DNA of 64,000 nt from Micromonospora humi (GTDB taxonomy: Bacteria; Actinomycetota; Actinomycetes; Mycobacteriales; Micromonosporaceae): positions 124,001 through 188,000 of the forward strand of contig NZ_FMDM01000008.1 in the NCBI RefSeq assembly GCF_900090105.1, read 5' to 3'. This document shows, piece after piece, positions 1 to 8,248 of this stretch; the stretch's first letter is position 1, and every line of letters begins with the position of its first letter. Under the pieces are notes generated by a model. That model ran no database searches, was not told the DNA's origin, and was given only the letters and a program-made list of their open reading frames with translations. The translations under genes were made by a program, and so were the position numbers.

Positions 1-370
1 GACCGTCGTCAGTGAGGAGACCACGAGCCATCGCCGCAACGGCCGGTGGCTCCAGCACCTCGTCGACCGGGGAGTGGTCCCGGCGGACGCGGCGAGGCGC
101 GTGGACGCGGTACGGGTGGTCGAACAGGTCGTGCCGGCCGGCGTCGGACTGCACGTGATCGGCCAGCCCGTGATCCTCGACGGCGGGCTCGTCGCGCTCA
201 CGCTGCCCAGGACCGGCCGCTACCTCCTGCTGACCCGGGAGCCGGCGGCGACCGAGCGGGAACTCGCCGGTGGCCGTTCGTACGGCATGGGGTGCGCGCT
301 CTGGGCGGCGCTGGTCGGCGCGGCCTGCCTCGCCCTGGTCTGGGGTGTCAGCTTCGCGCTGGCCCGGTGA
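1..370 (+). CDS. C-terminal part of a membrane protein, possibly GIDE-like
   Basis: The reading frame is open from the left edge to a TGA at 368-370, so the gene starts outside the window. The visible part has a beta-rich soluble segment ending in a conserved-looking stretch (GRYLLLTREPAATE), a short linker, and one C-terminal transmembrane helix of about 20 hydrophobic residues. The order 'soluble domain, reported-state strand, C-terminal helix' resembles the GIDE domain of bacterial membrane proteins related to E3 ligase MUL1, but this is a weak impression. No catalytic motif is visible in the fragment. The next gene is convergent, 13 nt away. Confidence 0.6.
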   Translation, partial: TVVSEETTSHRRNGRWLQHLVDRGVVPADAARRVDAVRVVEQVVPAGVGLHVIGQPVILDGGLVALTLPRTGRYLLLTREPAATERELAGGRSYGMGCALWAALVGAACLALVWGVSFALAR

Positions 371-383
371 GGGCGCGGGCCGG

Positions 384-2354
384 TCAGCGCGCGGTGGCGT
401 CGTGCGCGGCCATGGCCTCCTGCCGGTCGGGCTCCTCGCGCAGGACGGCGCAGTGCAGCCAGGCGTCCGGGATCGCGAAGCCGTCCACGAGCGTCCGCAG
501 GTGCGGGCGCAGCTCCTTCAGCAGGCCGTTCACCACCGCGGTGATCGCCTTGGCGCGGGCCGGGGTGAGTCGGCCGTGTTCCAGCAGCCAGCCCTTGTCG
601 GCCTCGATGACGCTGAGCGCGTAGAGGTCGCAGACCCGGGAGAGCAGCGCCCGCACCGCCGGGTCCGCGGTGGCGTCGATGCCGGCGACGAACGCCTCCA
701 GGGTCACCCGGTCGACGTGCGCGGCGGCCACCGCGAGGACGTGGTCCTGCACGTCGTTGAAGATGTCGAAGGGCCGGTCCTTCTTCGTGGCGGCGCCGTT
801 GCGCAGGCGGCGGACCGCGCCGTCGAGGCGGTGCCGCTCGCGGTCCTCGAAGACGGTGAGCTGCCAGCCGCGGTCGGTGACCGCGACCTCCTCGTCGCGG
901 CCCGGCACGGCGCTGACCAGCCGTTCGATGAGCGCCCGCGCGGCGGTGCGTTCGAGCACCATGTCGCGGACCTGGTCGGCGACGAAGGAGGCGCGTCCCC
1001 AGCCGTCCAACGAGCCGAACTCGTCGCGGTGGCCGGTGAGCAGCCCCTTGGCCACCAACTGCAGCAGCACCGTGTTGTCGCCCTCGAACGTGGTGAACAC
1101 GTCGGTGTCGGCCTTGAGGCTGGGCAGCCGGTTCTCGGCCAGGTAGCCGGCGCCGCCGCACGCCTCCCGGCACATCTGGATGGTGCGGGTCGCGTGCCAG
1201 GTCTGCGCGGCCTTCAGGCCGGCGGCCCGGGATTCCAGCTCCCGCTGCCGGTGCTCGTCGACCGGCCCGTCGCCGCCCTGCACCTCGCTGAGCGCGGTGA
1301 CCAGCTCCGCCTGGGCGAAGGTCAGCGCGTACGTGGTGGCCAGCGCGGGCAGCAGCTTGCGCTGGTGGGCCAGGTAGTCGTTGAGCAGCACCTCCCGGTC
1401 GGCGTCGGGGGCGCCGAACTGCCGGCGGATGTCGCCGTAGCGCACCGCGATGGTGAGCGCCGCCTTGGTGGCCGCCGATGCGGCGCCGCCGACGCTCACC
1501 CGGCCGCGGACCAGGGTGCCGAGCATGGTGAAGAAGCGCCGGGAGTCGTTCTCGATCGGGCTGGTGTAGGTGCCGTCCGCGGCGACCTGGGCGTAGCGGT
1601 CCAGCAGCATGTCGCGCGGCACGCTCACGTGGTCGAAGCTGAGGCGCCCGTTGTCCACACCGAGCAGACCGGCCTTCGGCCCGGCGTCGCCGATGGTCAC
1701 CCCCGGCATCGGGGCCCCCCGCTCGTCGCGGATCGGGACCAGCCAGGCGTGCACGCCGTGCCGCCGCCCGTCGACGATCAGCTGGGCGAAGACCACCGCC
1801 ATCCGACCGTCGCGGGCCGCGTTTCCGATGTAGTCCTTGCGCGCCGCCTCGTGCGGGGTGTGCAGGTCGAACGTCTGCGTCCGCGGGTCGTACACGCAGG
1901 TGGTGCGCAGCTGCTGGACGTCCGAGCCGTGGCCGGTCTCGGTCATCGCGAAGCAGCCGAAGATCCGGCCCGCGATGATGTCACGCAGGTAGGCGTCGTG
2001 GTGCCGGCGGGTGCCGAGGGCCGCGACCGCGCCGCCGAACAGGCCCCACTGCACGCCCGCCTTCACCATCAGCGACAGGTCCACCTGGGCCAGCATCTCG
2101 ATGGCGACGATCGAGGCGCCGACGTCGGCGTCGCCGCCGTACTCCTTCGGGAAGCCGCCGCCGATGCCCAGCTCGACCGGGAGTTCGCCGAGCAGGCGGC
2201 TGATCCGCTCGCGCGCCTGGTCGCCGGTCTCGCCGTAGACCGGCAGGAAACGTTCGTCGAGGTGCTCGCGGTGCGCGTCGCGGACCCGGGCCCACGGCCC
2301 GTCCAGCACGGCCCGCAGGCGGGCCGGGTCGACGGGGCCGGTCTCGCTGCTCAT
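384..2354 (-). CDS. acyl-CoA dehydrogenase/oxidase family flavoprotein
   Basis: A 656-residue FAD-dependent acyl-CoA dehydrogenase-fold enzyme predicted to desaturate an acyl-CoA at C2-C3. The long length, the CFAMTETGHGSDVQ segment that packs against the flavin, and the long C-terminal helical domain place it nearer the acyl-CoA oxidase branch than the roughly 390-residue dehydrogenases. Whether electrons go to oxygen or to an electron-transfer flavoprotein cannot be told from sequence. The ATG at 2354 is chosen because GAGGT lies just upstream; the open frame continues 96 codons further upstream, but that part is arginine-rich and shows no family similarity. A short inverted repeat lies 25 nt upstream (see 2379-2395). 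The gene is divergent from the exported protein at 2552 and is not in an evident beta-oxidation operon. Confidence 0.88.
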   Translation of the reverse strand: MSSETGPVDPARLRAVLDGPWARVRDAHREHLDERFLPVYGETGDQARERISRLLGELPVELGIGGGFPKEYGGDADVGASIVAIEMLAQVDLSLMVKAGVQWGLFGGAVAALGTRRHHDAYLRDIIAGRIFGCFAMTETGHGSDVQQLRTTCVYDPRTQTFDLHTPHEAARKDYIGNAARDGRMAVVFAQLIVDGRRHGVHAWLVPIRDERGAPMPGVTIGDAGPKAGLLGVDNGRLSFDHVSVPRDMLLDRYAQVAADGTYTSPIENDSRRFFTMLGTLVRGRVSVGGAASAATKAALTIAVRYGDIRRQFGAPDADREVLLNDYLAHQRKLLPALATTYALTFAQAELVTALSEVQGGDGPVDEHRQRELESRAAGLKAAQTWHATRTIQMCREACGGAGYLAENRLPSLKADTDVFTTFEGDNTVLLQLVAKGLLTGHRDEFGSLDGWGRASFVADQVRDMVLERTAARALIERLVSAVPGRDEEVAVTDRGWQLTVFEDRERHRLDGAVRRLRNGAATKKDRPFDIFNDVQDHVLAVAAAHVDRVTLEAFVAGIDATADPAVRALLSRVCDLYALSVIEADKGWLLEHGRLTPARAKAITAVVNGLLKELRPHLRTLVDGFAIPDAWLHCAVLREEPDRQEAMAAHDATAR

Positions 2355-2378
2355 GGCTACCTCGGGAGACGACGTCAT

Positions 2379-2395
2379 GGGTACCGCTCGTACCC
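2379..2395. promoter_or_regulatory. candidate operator upstream of acyl-CoA dehydrogenase gene
   Basis: GGGTACCGCTCGTACCC is an inverted repeat with 6-nt arms and a 5-nt spacer. It is 25 nt upstream of the acyl-CoA dehydrogenase start in a divergent promoter region. Its size and position would suit a TetR-type repressor, but no regulator gene is adjacent, so the function is inferred. Confidence 0.35.
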
Positions 2396-2551
2396 GGTCA
2401 ACGCCGTCTACCTGCCGGGGTGACGCGGTGAGAACCGTCACGGCCCGCGGGGGATCGGCGAATGTATCGAGAAACGCATACGTCGGCGCAACAGCGCTCC
2501 CACTTGACTGGCGGCACGGACCACACGACCGGATGAGGAAGGACCGTGACC

Positions 2552-3823
2552 ATGGACTCGGATCCCGTACGTGGCGTCGACCGGCGGCGGTTGCTCGGGT
2601 GGGGCGGGCTGGCGGCGGCCGGCGTGGCGGCCGGCGCGCCACTGGTCGGCGCCGGCGCCGCCCACGCTCAGGCCGCCCGGGCCGACCCGACCTCCGGCCC
2701 GTCCCGGCCCGGCCGGATCCCGCCGGCCACCCGACCCGGCGGCGCGTACGACCGGTTCGTGGCGGAGCTGGCGGCGCAGGACAAGTTCTCCGGCGTGGTG
2801 CTGCTGTCGTACCGGGGCCGGACGGTGTTGTCCCGCAGCTACGGCATGGCCGACCGGGAGCGGGGGATCCGCAACCACCGGGACGTGGCGTTCAACCTCG
2901 CCTCGGCGAGCCAACCGTTCCTGTCGGTGGCGATCCTGCAACTGGCGCAGCGGGGCCGGGTGACGCTGTCGGATCCGGTCGGCACCCACCTGCCGGGCCT
3001 GCCCCGGGAGATCGCCGAGCGGGTGACCATCCACCACCTGCTCGTCGGCACCTCCGGGCTGGACGCGCCGATGCCCGACTGGACGCGGGTCTTCCACAGC
3101 CGGGCGGAGGTGCGGGAATACCAGCGGTGGTGGATCCGGCAGGCGACGCTGGTCGGGGTGCCCGGGTCCAGCTCCAACGGCCACCTCCCCGGCTCCGGCG
3201 TCGGCCTGGCCATGGCGGCGCGGATCGTCGAGGTGGTGTCCGGCCTGACGTTCTGGGACTACGTGGACGAGCACGTCTTCGCCCGCGCCGGCATGCGCGG
3301 CTCGGGGTTCTTCACCAGGACGCAGTGGCTCACCGACCGGCACATCGCGCACCCGTACATGCGCCAGGCCGACGGCAGCCGGGTGGACGCGGTGCGTCAC
3401 CTGGACCGGGGCAGCGTGGAGCCACCCGTCGAGGGCCGCAACCCGGGCCGCGCCTTCATCGGGCACGCCTCGGGCGACGGCTTCGCCACCGCGCCGGACC
3501 TGGCCCGCTTCGCGGACGCGCTGCGCGACGGCACGCTGCTCGACCGCCCCTGGGCCGAACTGTTCGCCGCGGCGAAGCAGCCCGGCCCGGCGCCCACCTC
3601 GTTCGACGCGTACACGATGCCGGTCTCGATCATCGGTGACCAGTGGGTGTTCGGGCGCGGCGGTGGGGCCGGCGGCGTCGGCGCGAACTGGACCGTCTAC
3701 CCCGACAGCGGGTGGGTCGGTGTGGTCCTCAGCAACTACGACGACATGCCGTTGCTGGAGATCTGCCTGGCGGAGATCGAGGCCGTCACCGGTGTGCGCC
3801 TCGATCCGCCCGAGGGCGGCTGA
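2552..3823 (+). CDS. Tat-exported serine beta-lactamase-fold protein, catalytic motifs degenerate
   Basis: A 423-residue protein of the beta-lactamase class C / esterase EstB fold. The N-terminus carries a twin-arginine signal (DRRRLLGW, hydrophobic segment, then AHAQA, a likely cleavage site near residue 40), so it is probably exported folded. The three active-site motifs are altered. The usual S-x-x-K reads S-A-S-Q (residues 118-121), the Y-x-N region reads PGSSSNGHL with no tyrosine, and the terminal H/K-x-G motif reads GRGGGAGG. The overall fold signature is intact, including the C-terminal GVVLSNYDD strand. ATG at 2552 is preferred over GTG at 2546 because of its distance from GAGGAAGGA. 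The protein is probably a binding protein or pseudoenzyme; no partner is encoded beside it. Confidence 0.85.
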   Translation: MDSDPVRGVDRRRLLGWGGLAAAGVAAGAPLVGAGAAHAQAARADPTSGPSRPGRIPPATRPGGAYDRFVAELAAQDKFSGVVLLSYRGRTVLSRSYGMADRERGIRNHRDVAFNLASASQPFLSVAILQLAQRGRVTLSDPVGTHLPGLPREIAERVTIHHLLVGTSGLDAPMPDWTRVFHSRAEVREYQRWWIRQATLVGVPGSSSNGHLPGSGVGLAMAARIVEVVSGLTFWDYVDEHVFARAGMRGSGFFTRTQWLTDRHIAHPYMRQADGSRVDAVRHLDRGSVEPPVEGRNPGRAFIGHASGDGFATAPDLARFADALRDGTLLDRPWAELFAAAKQPGPAPTSFDAYTMPVSIIGDQWVFGRGGGAGGVGANWTVYPDSGWVGVVLSNYDDMPLLEICLAEIEAVTGVRLDPPEGG

Positions 3824-3849
3824 CGCGCCGGAGGAGTGCCGTCCCCGGT

Positions 3850-5256
3850 TCAGCCCTCCGCGCACCGGGCGCCGGGGGCGGGCACCGTCAGGTCGACGAG
3901 GTACCGGTCCACCACCGCGATCGTGCAGGGGGTGCGTTCATAGGCGCCGTGCCCCCAGCCCTCGTACGTGACCAGGCGCCCGTGCCGACCCAGCTGCCGC
4001 GCCACGTTCGTGGCCCAGGCGTAGCCGGTGCGGGGGTCGTGCCGGGCGTTGAGCAGCAGCAGCGGCGTGCGGGTGTGCACGCCCAGACGGTGCGGCGGGT
4101 TCCGGACCGGGGACGGCCAGCCGAGGCAGGTCTGCACCGCCAGCAGCCCGGCGCCGTAGCGGACGTCCGGCGCGACGGCCGCCGCCTCCCGGACCAGCCC
4201 GGCGTACTCGTCGTAGTCGCGCACGGCGGCCGGCCAGTCCGCGCAGAACGCGGCCACCGCGATCGGCAGCCTGAGCTCGTCGGGTGGGTCGCCGGCGTCC
4301 ATGTCCCGGATCTCCGCCGCCAGTTGCGGCCAGCGCGGACCGGCCAGCATGCCGAGGGCTACGGCCGTGACGTCGAAGGAGGTACGCGGCGCGTATCCGC
4401 CCCGGTCCGCGCGGGCCAGCACGTCGGCCCAGACCGACCGGACGTCCCGGCCGTGCAGCACACAGTCGGTCGACCTGTCGCACCAGGACACGAACTCGTC
4501 GAACGAGTCCTGGAGCGTGGCCGCCTGGGTCCGCACGAACGGCCGCACAGAGAGGCTGTGGTCGAACACACCTTCGAGCACCACGGCCCGCACCCGGTCG
4601 GGGTGGCGCTCGGCGTACTGCTGGCCCAGCAGCGTGCCGTACGAGCTGCCGTGGAACGACAGCCGACGCTCGCCCAGCGCCCGCCGCAACGCCTCCAGGT
4701 CGCGCACCGTGCTCAACGTGTCCGCGTGGTCGAAGACGGCGCTGGTCGGCCGGCACCGCTCCCACAGCGCCCGGTTGTAGGCCACCGCGGCGTCGAAGTC
4801 GGCCTGGTCGGCGAGGGGGATCGGCGGCCGGCGCAGCGTCGGATCCGGCGTGCAGACTCCGGCGGCGGTGCGGGCCACCGTACGGGGGTCGAAGCTGACC
4901 AGGTCGAACCGGTCGAGCATCTCGTCGCTGAACCGGTCCCCCTTGCGGATGCGTTCCACCCCGGAGTCACCTGGGCCGCCCGGCCCGAACACCAGCGTGC
5001 CCACGCGCCGTTCCGGCACGCGCGCGGCCCGGCGCGCCACGGCCAGCTCGAACGTCGGGCCGTGCGGGCGGGCCCAGTCCACGGGCAGGCGGAGCCGGGC
5101 GCACCGCACGGCCGGGTCGAGCGGGACACCCGGCAGGTCGTCGGCGCACTCACCCCAGGTGAGACCCGGTGGCCCCGGATCGGCGCGTGCAGGCGTGGGC
5201 GCGCCGGCCAGAAGGGCGAGTACGGCGACGGCTAGGGCCAACGGACGACGGGACAC
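3850..5256 (-). CDS. secreted alpha/beta hydrolase, TAP-like family (tripeptidyl aminopeptidase type)
   Basis: A 468-residue serine hydrolase of the Streptomyces tripeptidyl-aminopeptidase (SlpD/TAP) group. It has a signal peptide (RRPLAL, hydrophobic core, cleavage near PARA/DP about residue 25), an oxyanion-loop GPGGPG at 91-96, nucleophile elbow G-S-S-Y-G with Ser at about 205, an Asp in NARHDPRTG near residue 400, and a His in EGWGHGAY in the C-terminal cap. Six or more cysteines fit an extracytoplasmic disulfide-bonded protein. The GTG start is set by a perfect AGGAGG just upstream. It likely trims peptides or hydrolyses small esters outside the cell. It is convergent with the degenerate beta-lactamase-fold gene. 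Confidence 0.88.
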   Translation of the reverse strand: MSRRPLALAVAVLALLAGAPTPARADPGPPGLTWGECADDLPGVPLDPAVRCARLRLPVDWARPHGPTFELAVARRAARVPERRVGTLVFGPGGPGDSGVERIRKGDRFSDEMLDRFDLVSFDPRTVARTAAGVCTPDPTLRRPPIPLADQADFDAAVAYNRALWERCRPTSAVFDHADTLSTVRDLEALRRALGERRLSFHGSSYGTLLGQQYAERHPDRVRAVVLEGVFDHSLSVRPFVRTQAATLQDSFDEFVSWCDRSTDCVLHGRDVRSVWADVLARADRGGYAPRTSFDVTAVALGMLAGPRWPQLAAEIRDMDAGDPPDELRLPIAVAAFCADWPAAVRDYDEYAGLVREAAAVAPDVRYGAGLLAVQTCLGWPSPVRNPPHRLGVHTRTPLLLLNARHDPRTGYAWATNVARQLGRHGRLVTYEGWGHGAYERTPCTIAVVDRYLVDLTVPAPGARCAEG

Positions 5257-5362
5257 GGCGCCTCCTGAGGTCTGGACGTCCGTCCATCGTCGACTCGCGC
5301 CCCACCCGAACCCCATCGGCGATCACCCGGAGCAGACCCTGAGGTTTCGTCCCGGACACCGC

Positions 5363-6544
5363 TCAGCCCACCCCGAGCGTGGCGGCGAGCTTCGCGATCG
5401 TGGTCGGGGCGCGCGGGTCCCTCACCACCTCGGCGAGGATGCGCCGGGCGACCGGCCGGGACGTGATCTCGGCCGGCGCGGTGCGTTCGACCTCGCTCAA
5501 CATACGGGCGGCGTTGCTCGCATCCCCGGCGTGCAGGTGGGCGCGGGCGACGTCGAGCAGGTGCGCAGCACGGTGTTCGGCGGGCAGCCACCGCCAACCG
5601 GGCCGCGCGATCGCCTTGTCGTGCCAGGCGATCGCCGCACGGGCGTCGCCGACCTCGACGGCTGCGGCGGCGCGGGCCAGGTCGACGGCGGTGGGCCCGA
5701 ACCCGGTGCGGTGATGGTCGCACCCGTCACCGACCTGCTCCGCCATGCCGGCGGCCTCATCGATCAGCTCGCCGGCGGCGGCCTCCTTCCCGTCCTGCGC
5801 CGCCGCCAGGGCGGCCTGGATTAGCAGGGCCCCGCACAGGGACAACGCCGCAGGCGCGGCGTCGTCGATCACCGGCGGGGTGATCCGGTACGCGGCACCG
5901 AGCAGCACCGACCTCGCCTCCCGCACCCGACCGAGCGCGCGTAGGACCTGCCCGAGCTGCACGGCTGCGGCGCTGACCAGTTCCCGGTCGTCGGCGGCCG
6001 CGAGCATCGCCCGATCGACGGCCAGCCACGCCAGCCCGGCGTCGCCGAGCTTGAGCGACAGAGAAGCGACGATCCGGTACGCCTCGACCCGCGGCGCCTC
6101 GGCGTGCGTGCGCTGTGCGTTGGTGAGCAGCTCGGGCACCAGGTCGACCACCTGCGGATAGCGGGCGTACTGGAAGGTCGTCCACGCGTACCCCACGTCC
6201 CGCAGCATCCGGTCCACCGTCACCACCGGGCCGCCTGCTGGCTCACCCCACGGGATCTCGTAGCGGGACAACGCCGCCCTGATCCGGTCGACGCCCTCGA
6301 CGGGACCCGTTGCCTGGACCGACGAGGCGTCCCGCCCGACCAGCGCGGCGGTGTCGACGCGCAGCACGCGGGCGATCTCCTGAAGCGTCGACAGCTTGTC
6401 CAGTCGCCGGACGCCCCGCTCGACCTTGTCGACCCAGCTCTTCGACTTGCCGAGCTGGTCGGCGAACACCTGCTGCGACAACTTCCGCCGAACCCGCCAG
6501 TACGCCACCCGCCGCCCGACCGGTAACAGTTCAACGCTGCCCAC
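5363..6544 (-). CDS. XRE-family transcriptional regulator with TPR-like C-terminal domain
   Basis: A 393-residue cytoplasmic regulator. Residues about 10-65 form a lambda-repressor-type helix-turn-helix (LSQQVFADQLGKSKSWVDKV, then LSTLQEIARVLRV). The rest is alpha-helical, with repeated Ala/Leu helical pairs that look like a TPR ligand-binding array, as in Streptomyces XRE regulators. The reading frame runs further upstream, but GTG at 6544 is the sensible start because it abuts the HTH and overlaps the end of the 56-codon ORF at 6531-6701, which suggests translational coupling. The regulator at 6782 has the same architecture, so the two are probably old duplicates. The ligand and targets are unknown. 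Confidence 0.8.
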   Translation of the reverse strand: MGSVELLPVGRRVAYWRVRRKLSQQVFADQLGKSKSWVDKVERGVRRLDKLSTLQEIARVLRVDTAALVGRDASSVQATGPVEGVDRIRAALSRYEIPWGEPAGGPVVTVDRMLRDVGYAWTTFQYARYPQVVDLVPELLTNAQRTHAEAPRVEAYRIVASLSLKLGDAGLAWLAVDRAMLAAADDRELVSAAAVQLGQVLRALGRVREARSVLLGAAYRITPPVIDDAAPAALSLCGALLIQAALAAAQDGKEAAAGELIDEAAGMAEQVGDGCDHHRTGFGPTAVDLARAAAAVEVGDARAAIAWHDKAIARPGWRWLPAEHRAAHLLDVARAHLHAGDASNAARMLSEVERTAPAEITSRPVARRILAEVVRDPRAPTTIAKLAATLGVG

Positions 6545-6701
6545 GACGCCACCGCCGATCCGGTACCGCCCGGGTGGTCTCCTCCACCGGAATCCGATCC
6601 GCCTCCGCCTCGGCCAGAAGCCGCCGCTTCGCCGCCTCCCGCTCGGCCGCCTGAATCTGCTCACCCCGGCTCACCGCCGGCTCGTCACCCTTGCCCCGCA
6701 T
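6531..6701 (-). CDS. small basic protein coupled to XRE regulator
   Basis: A 56-residue ORF, ATG at 6701, preceded by an excellent GGAGGTGA ribosome-binding site. Its last 14 nt overlap the GTG of the XRE regulator. The product is charged and helical (EQIQAAEREAAKRRLL, then VPDRRWRRGQR), with no membrane segment and no family I recognise. The strong ribosome-binding site and the overlap with the regulator make real translation likely. It may act as a translational lead-in for the regulator, or be a small partner protein like those often paired with XRE genes in actinomycetes. Confidence 0.6.
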   Translation of the reverse strand: MRGKGDEPAVSRGEQIQAAEREAAKRRLLAEAEADRIPVEETTRAVPDRRWRRGQR

Positions 6702-6781
6702 TACGTCACCTCCGCCACTTCAGGTGACGGAGAAGCTACGGAAGGCTATGAGGCGGAATGGGTAGTGTTCGTACCTCTAGA

Positions 6782-7993
6782 TCACGAGACGAGGCCGACC
6801 TTCATCGCGAGGTGACGAGCCTCGTCCCGGATGAAACGCGGACCGTCGAGCAGGTCCAGCGTGATCTGGCGGGCGTACCCGTTGAAGCGGATCGTCTCCG
6901 GCGCCGACCGGTACGCCTGCCCCAGGAACGCCACGGCCGCCTCCTTGTCGTTCTTGCCGAAGTGCGCCCGCGCGACCTCGATGAGATGACGCGCCCGGCG
7001 GGGACGCGACGGAATCGCGGCCGCGTCGTGGCGACGTGCCTGCCGCACCGCCTCGCCCGACTTCTGCAACTCCACCGACACCTTGACCGCGTGAGCACCC
7101 ATGACGACCCGGGAGAACGACGTCTGCGGCTGATAGAAACCCGGCGGCAGGCGGTCCGCCACCCGGTCGGCGCGGTCCCAGAACCGCCAGGCCCGACCCT
7201 CCTCACCAGCACGCGCGGCGGTGTAGGCGGCCTCGAAGTGCAACGCACCCCACAACGCCAGCAGATTGGTGTCCGCCTCGGCCGCGTGTGGCTCCAGGGC
7301 CGACACAATGTCCATGGTCACCGCCATCGCGGTGTCCCAGTCTCCCGCGTCCCGATGCACCTGGCACAGGAACCACCCCGCACCAGCCACCGCCTCCGGA
7401 ACTCCGGACTCCTGCGCCGCCACCATCGCCCGATCGGCGACCCGCCACAGCAGCTCGGCAGCGGGCTGGTAGGCGAGAAACATCTGCGCCAGTCCGAGCG
7501 CCTCCGCCAGCAGGGCCTGCGCCTGCCGACGCTCACCACCCTCGTACGCCAGCGCGGCGCGTTCCACGTCGCGCAGCAGCCCTGGCAGCAGGCCACCCAG
7601 CACCGTTCGATGGTCCGACGCCTGATGACGTGCCCGCCACGCCGCGTCGAGGCGTTCTCTGAGGCTGGACAACGACTCGGGCGGTTCGTCGACGGAGAGC
7701 GAGAAGCGGTTCACTGCGTCCCGCACCGACGCCAACGCCGGATGTTCCGGCCCGTTCACCGCGGCCGACCGGTCGCTCAACTCCCCGACCAGCGCGGACA
7801 CGTCGACCTTGAGCGCACGCGCGATGCGGTCCAACATGTGCACCCGCGGCGGCAGGATCCGGTCCGTCTCCACCGCCTTGACCCATTCGGCGCTTCGACC
7901 CACGAGCCCACCGAGCACCGCCCGGGTCTTACCGGACCGCTCCCGGTAGACCTTCAACCGCTGCCCGAACGTCAGCTCTGGCAGGGATTCCAT
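6782..7993 (-). CDS. XRE-family transcriptional regulator with TPR-like domain
   Basis: A 403-residue paralogue of the regulator at 5363-6544. The N-terminal helix-turn-helix spans about residues 8-62 (FGQRLKVYRERSGKT to HMLDRIARALKV). A long helical C-terminal region has alternating Ala-rich helices consistent with TPR repeats. ATG at 7993 follows GAGGAGG. About 80 nt separate its stop from the small ORF at 6701, so the three genes could share a transcript or the small ORF could have its own promoter. No target operon is evident; the upstream 250 nt toward the HAD gene hold no other credible ORF. Confidence 0.8.
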   Translation of the reverse strand: MESLPELTFGQRLKVYRERSGKTRAVLGGLVGRSAEWVKAVETDRILPPRVHMLDRIARALKVDVSALVGELSDRSAAVNGPEHPALASVRDAVNRFSLSVDEPPESLSSLRERLDAAWRARHQASDHRTVLGGLLPGLLRDVERAALAYEGGERRQAQALLAEALGLAQMFLAYQPAAELLWRVADRAMVAAQESGVPEAVAGAGWFLCQVHRDAGDWDTAMAVTMDIVSALEPHAAEADTNLLALWGALHFEAAYTAARAGEEGRAWRFWDRADRVADRLPPGFYQPQTSFSRVVMGAHAVKVSVELQKSGEAVRQARRHDAAAIPSRPRRARHLIEVARAHFGKNDKEAAVAFLGQAYRSAPETIRFNGYARQITLDLLDGPRFIRDEARHLAMKVGLVS

Positions 7994-8248
7994 CGCGAGC
8001 CTCCTCGTAGCGCAGGCACGCCGCCGGCGAGCCGGCCGCGCCAGTCCACGCTACCGAGCCTGCGCCCACCGCATAAGCCCACACGCCGGGCGGAGCGGAT
8101 CTCGAACTCGGACGTCAGGCAGGAGAATGACCCTCCATGCGGGAAGCGAGCATTCTCTGTCCCGCGCGCTCGCGGCGGGGGAGTCCAAACCGGCCGATCT
8201 CCGCGATCTCCGACCTGCCATGTCGGCGGATAGGAGCGAAGCCGGCGG

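Noticed and set aside
270..2423. 717-codon frame opposite the acyl-CoA dehydrogenase gene
   Set aside because: Shadow of a strongly conserved enzyme; repeated His/Gln/Val pattern with no similarity to a protein family.
2357..2642. N-terminal extension of the acyl-CoA dehydrogenase frame
   Set aside because: The extra 96 codons are Arg/Pro-rich and unlike family N-termini, and a good start with GAGGT lies at 2354.
2552..3823. Sequencing error as cause of the lost beta-lactamase motifs
   Set aside because: The three changes are independent and the frame is intact throughout, so one error could not cause them.
8000..8248. 80-codon plus-strand ORF at 8127-8369
   Set aside because: It runs into the HAD gene on the other strand, has no ribosome-binding site and no similarity.
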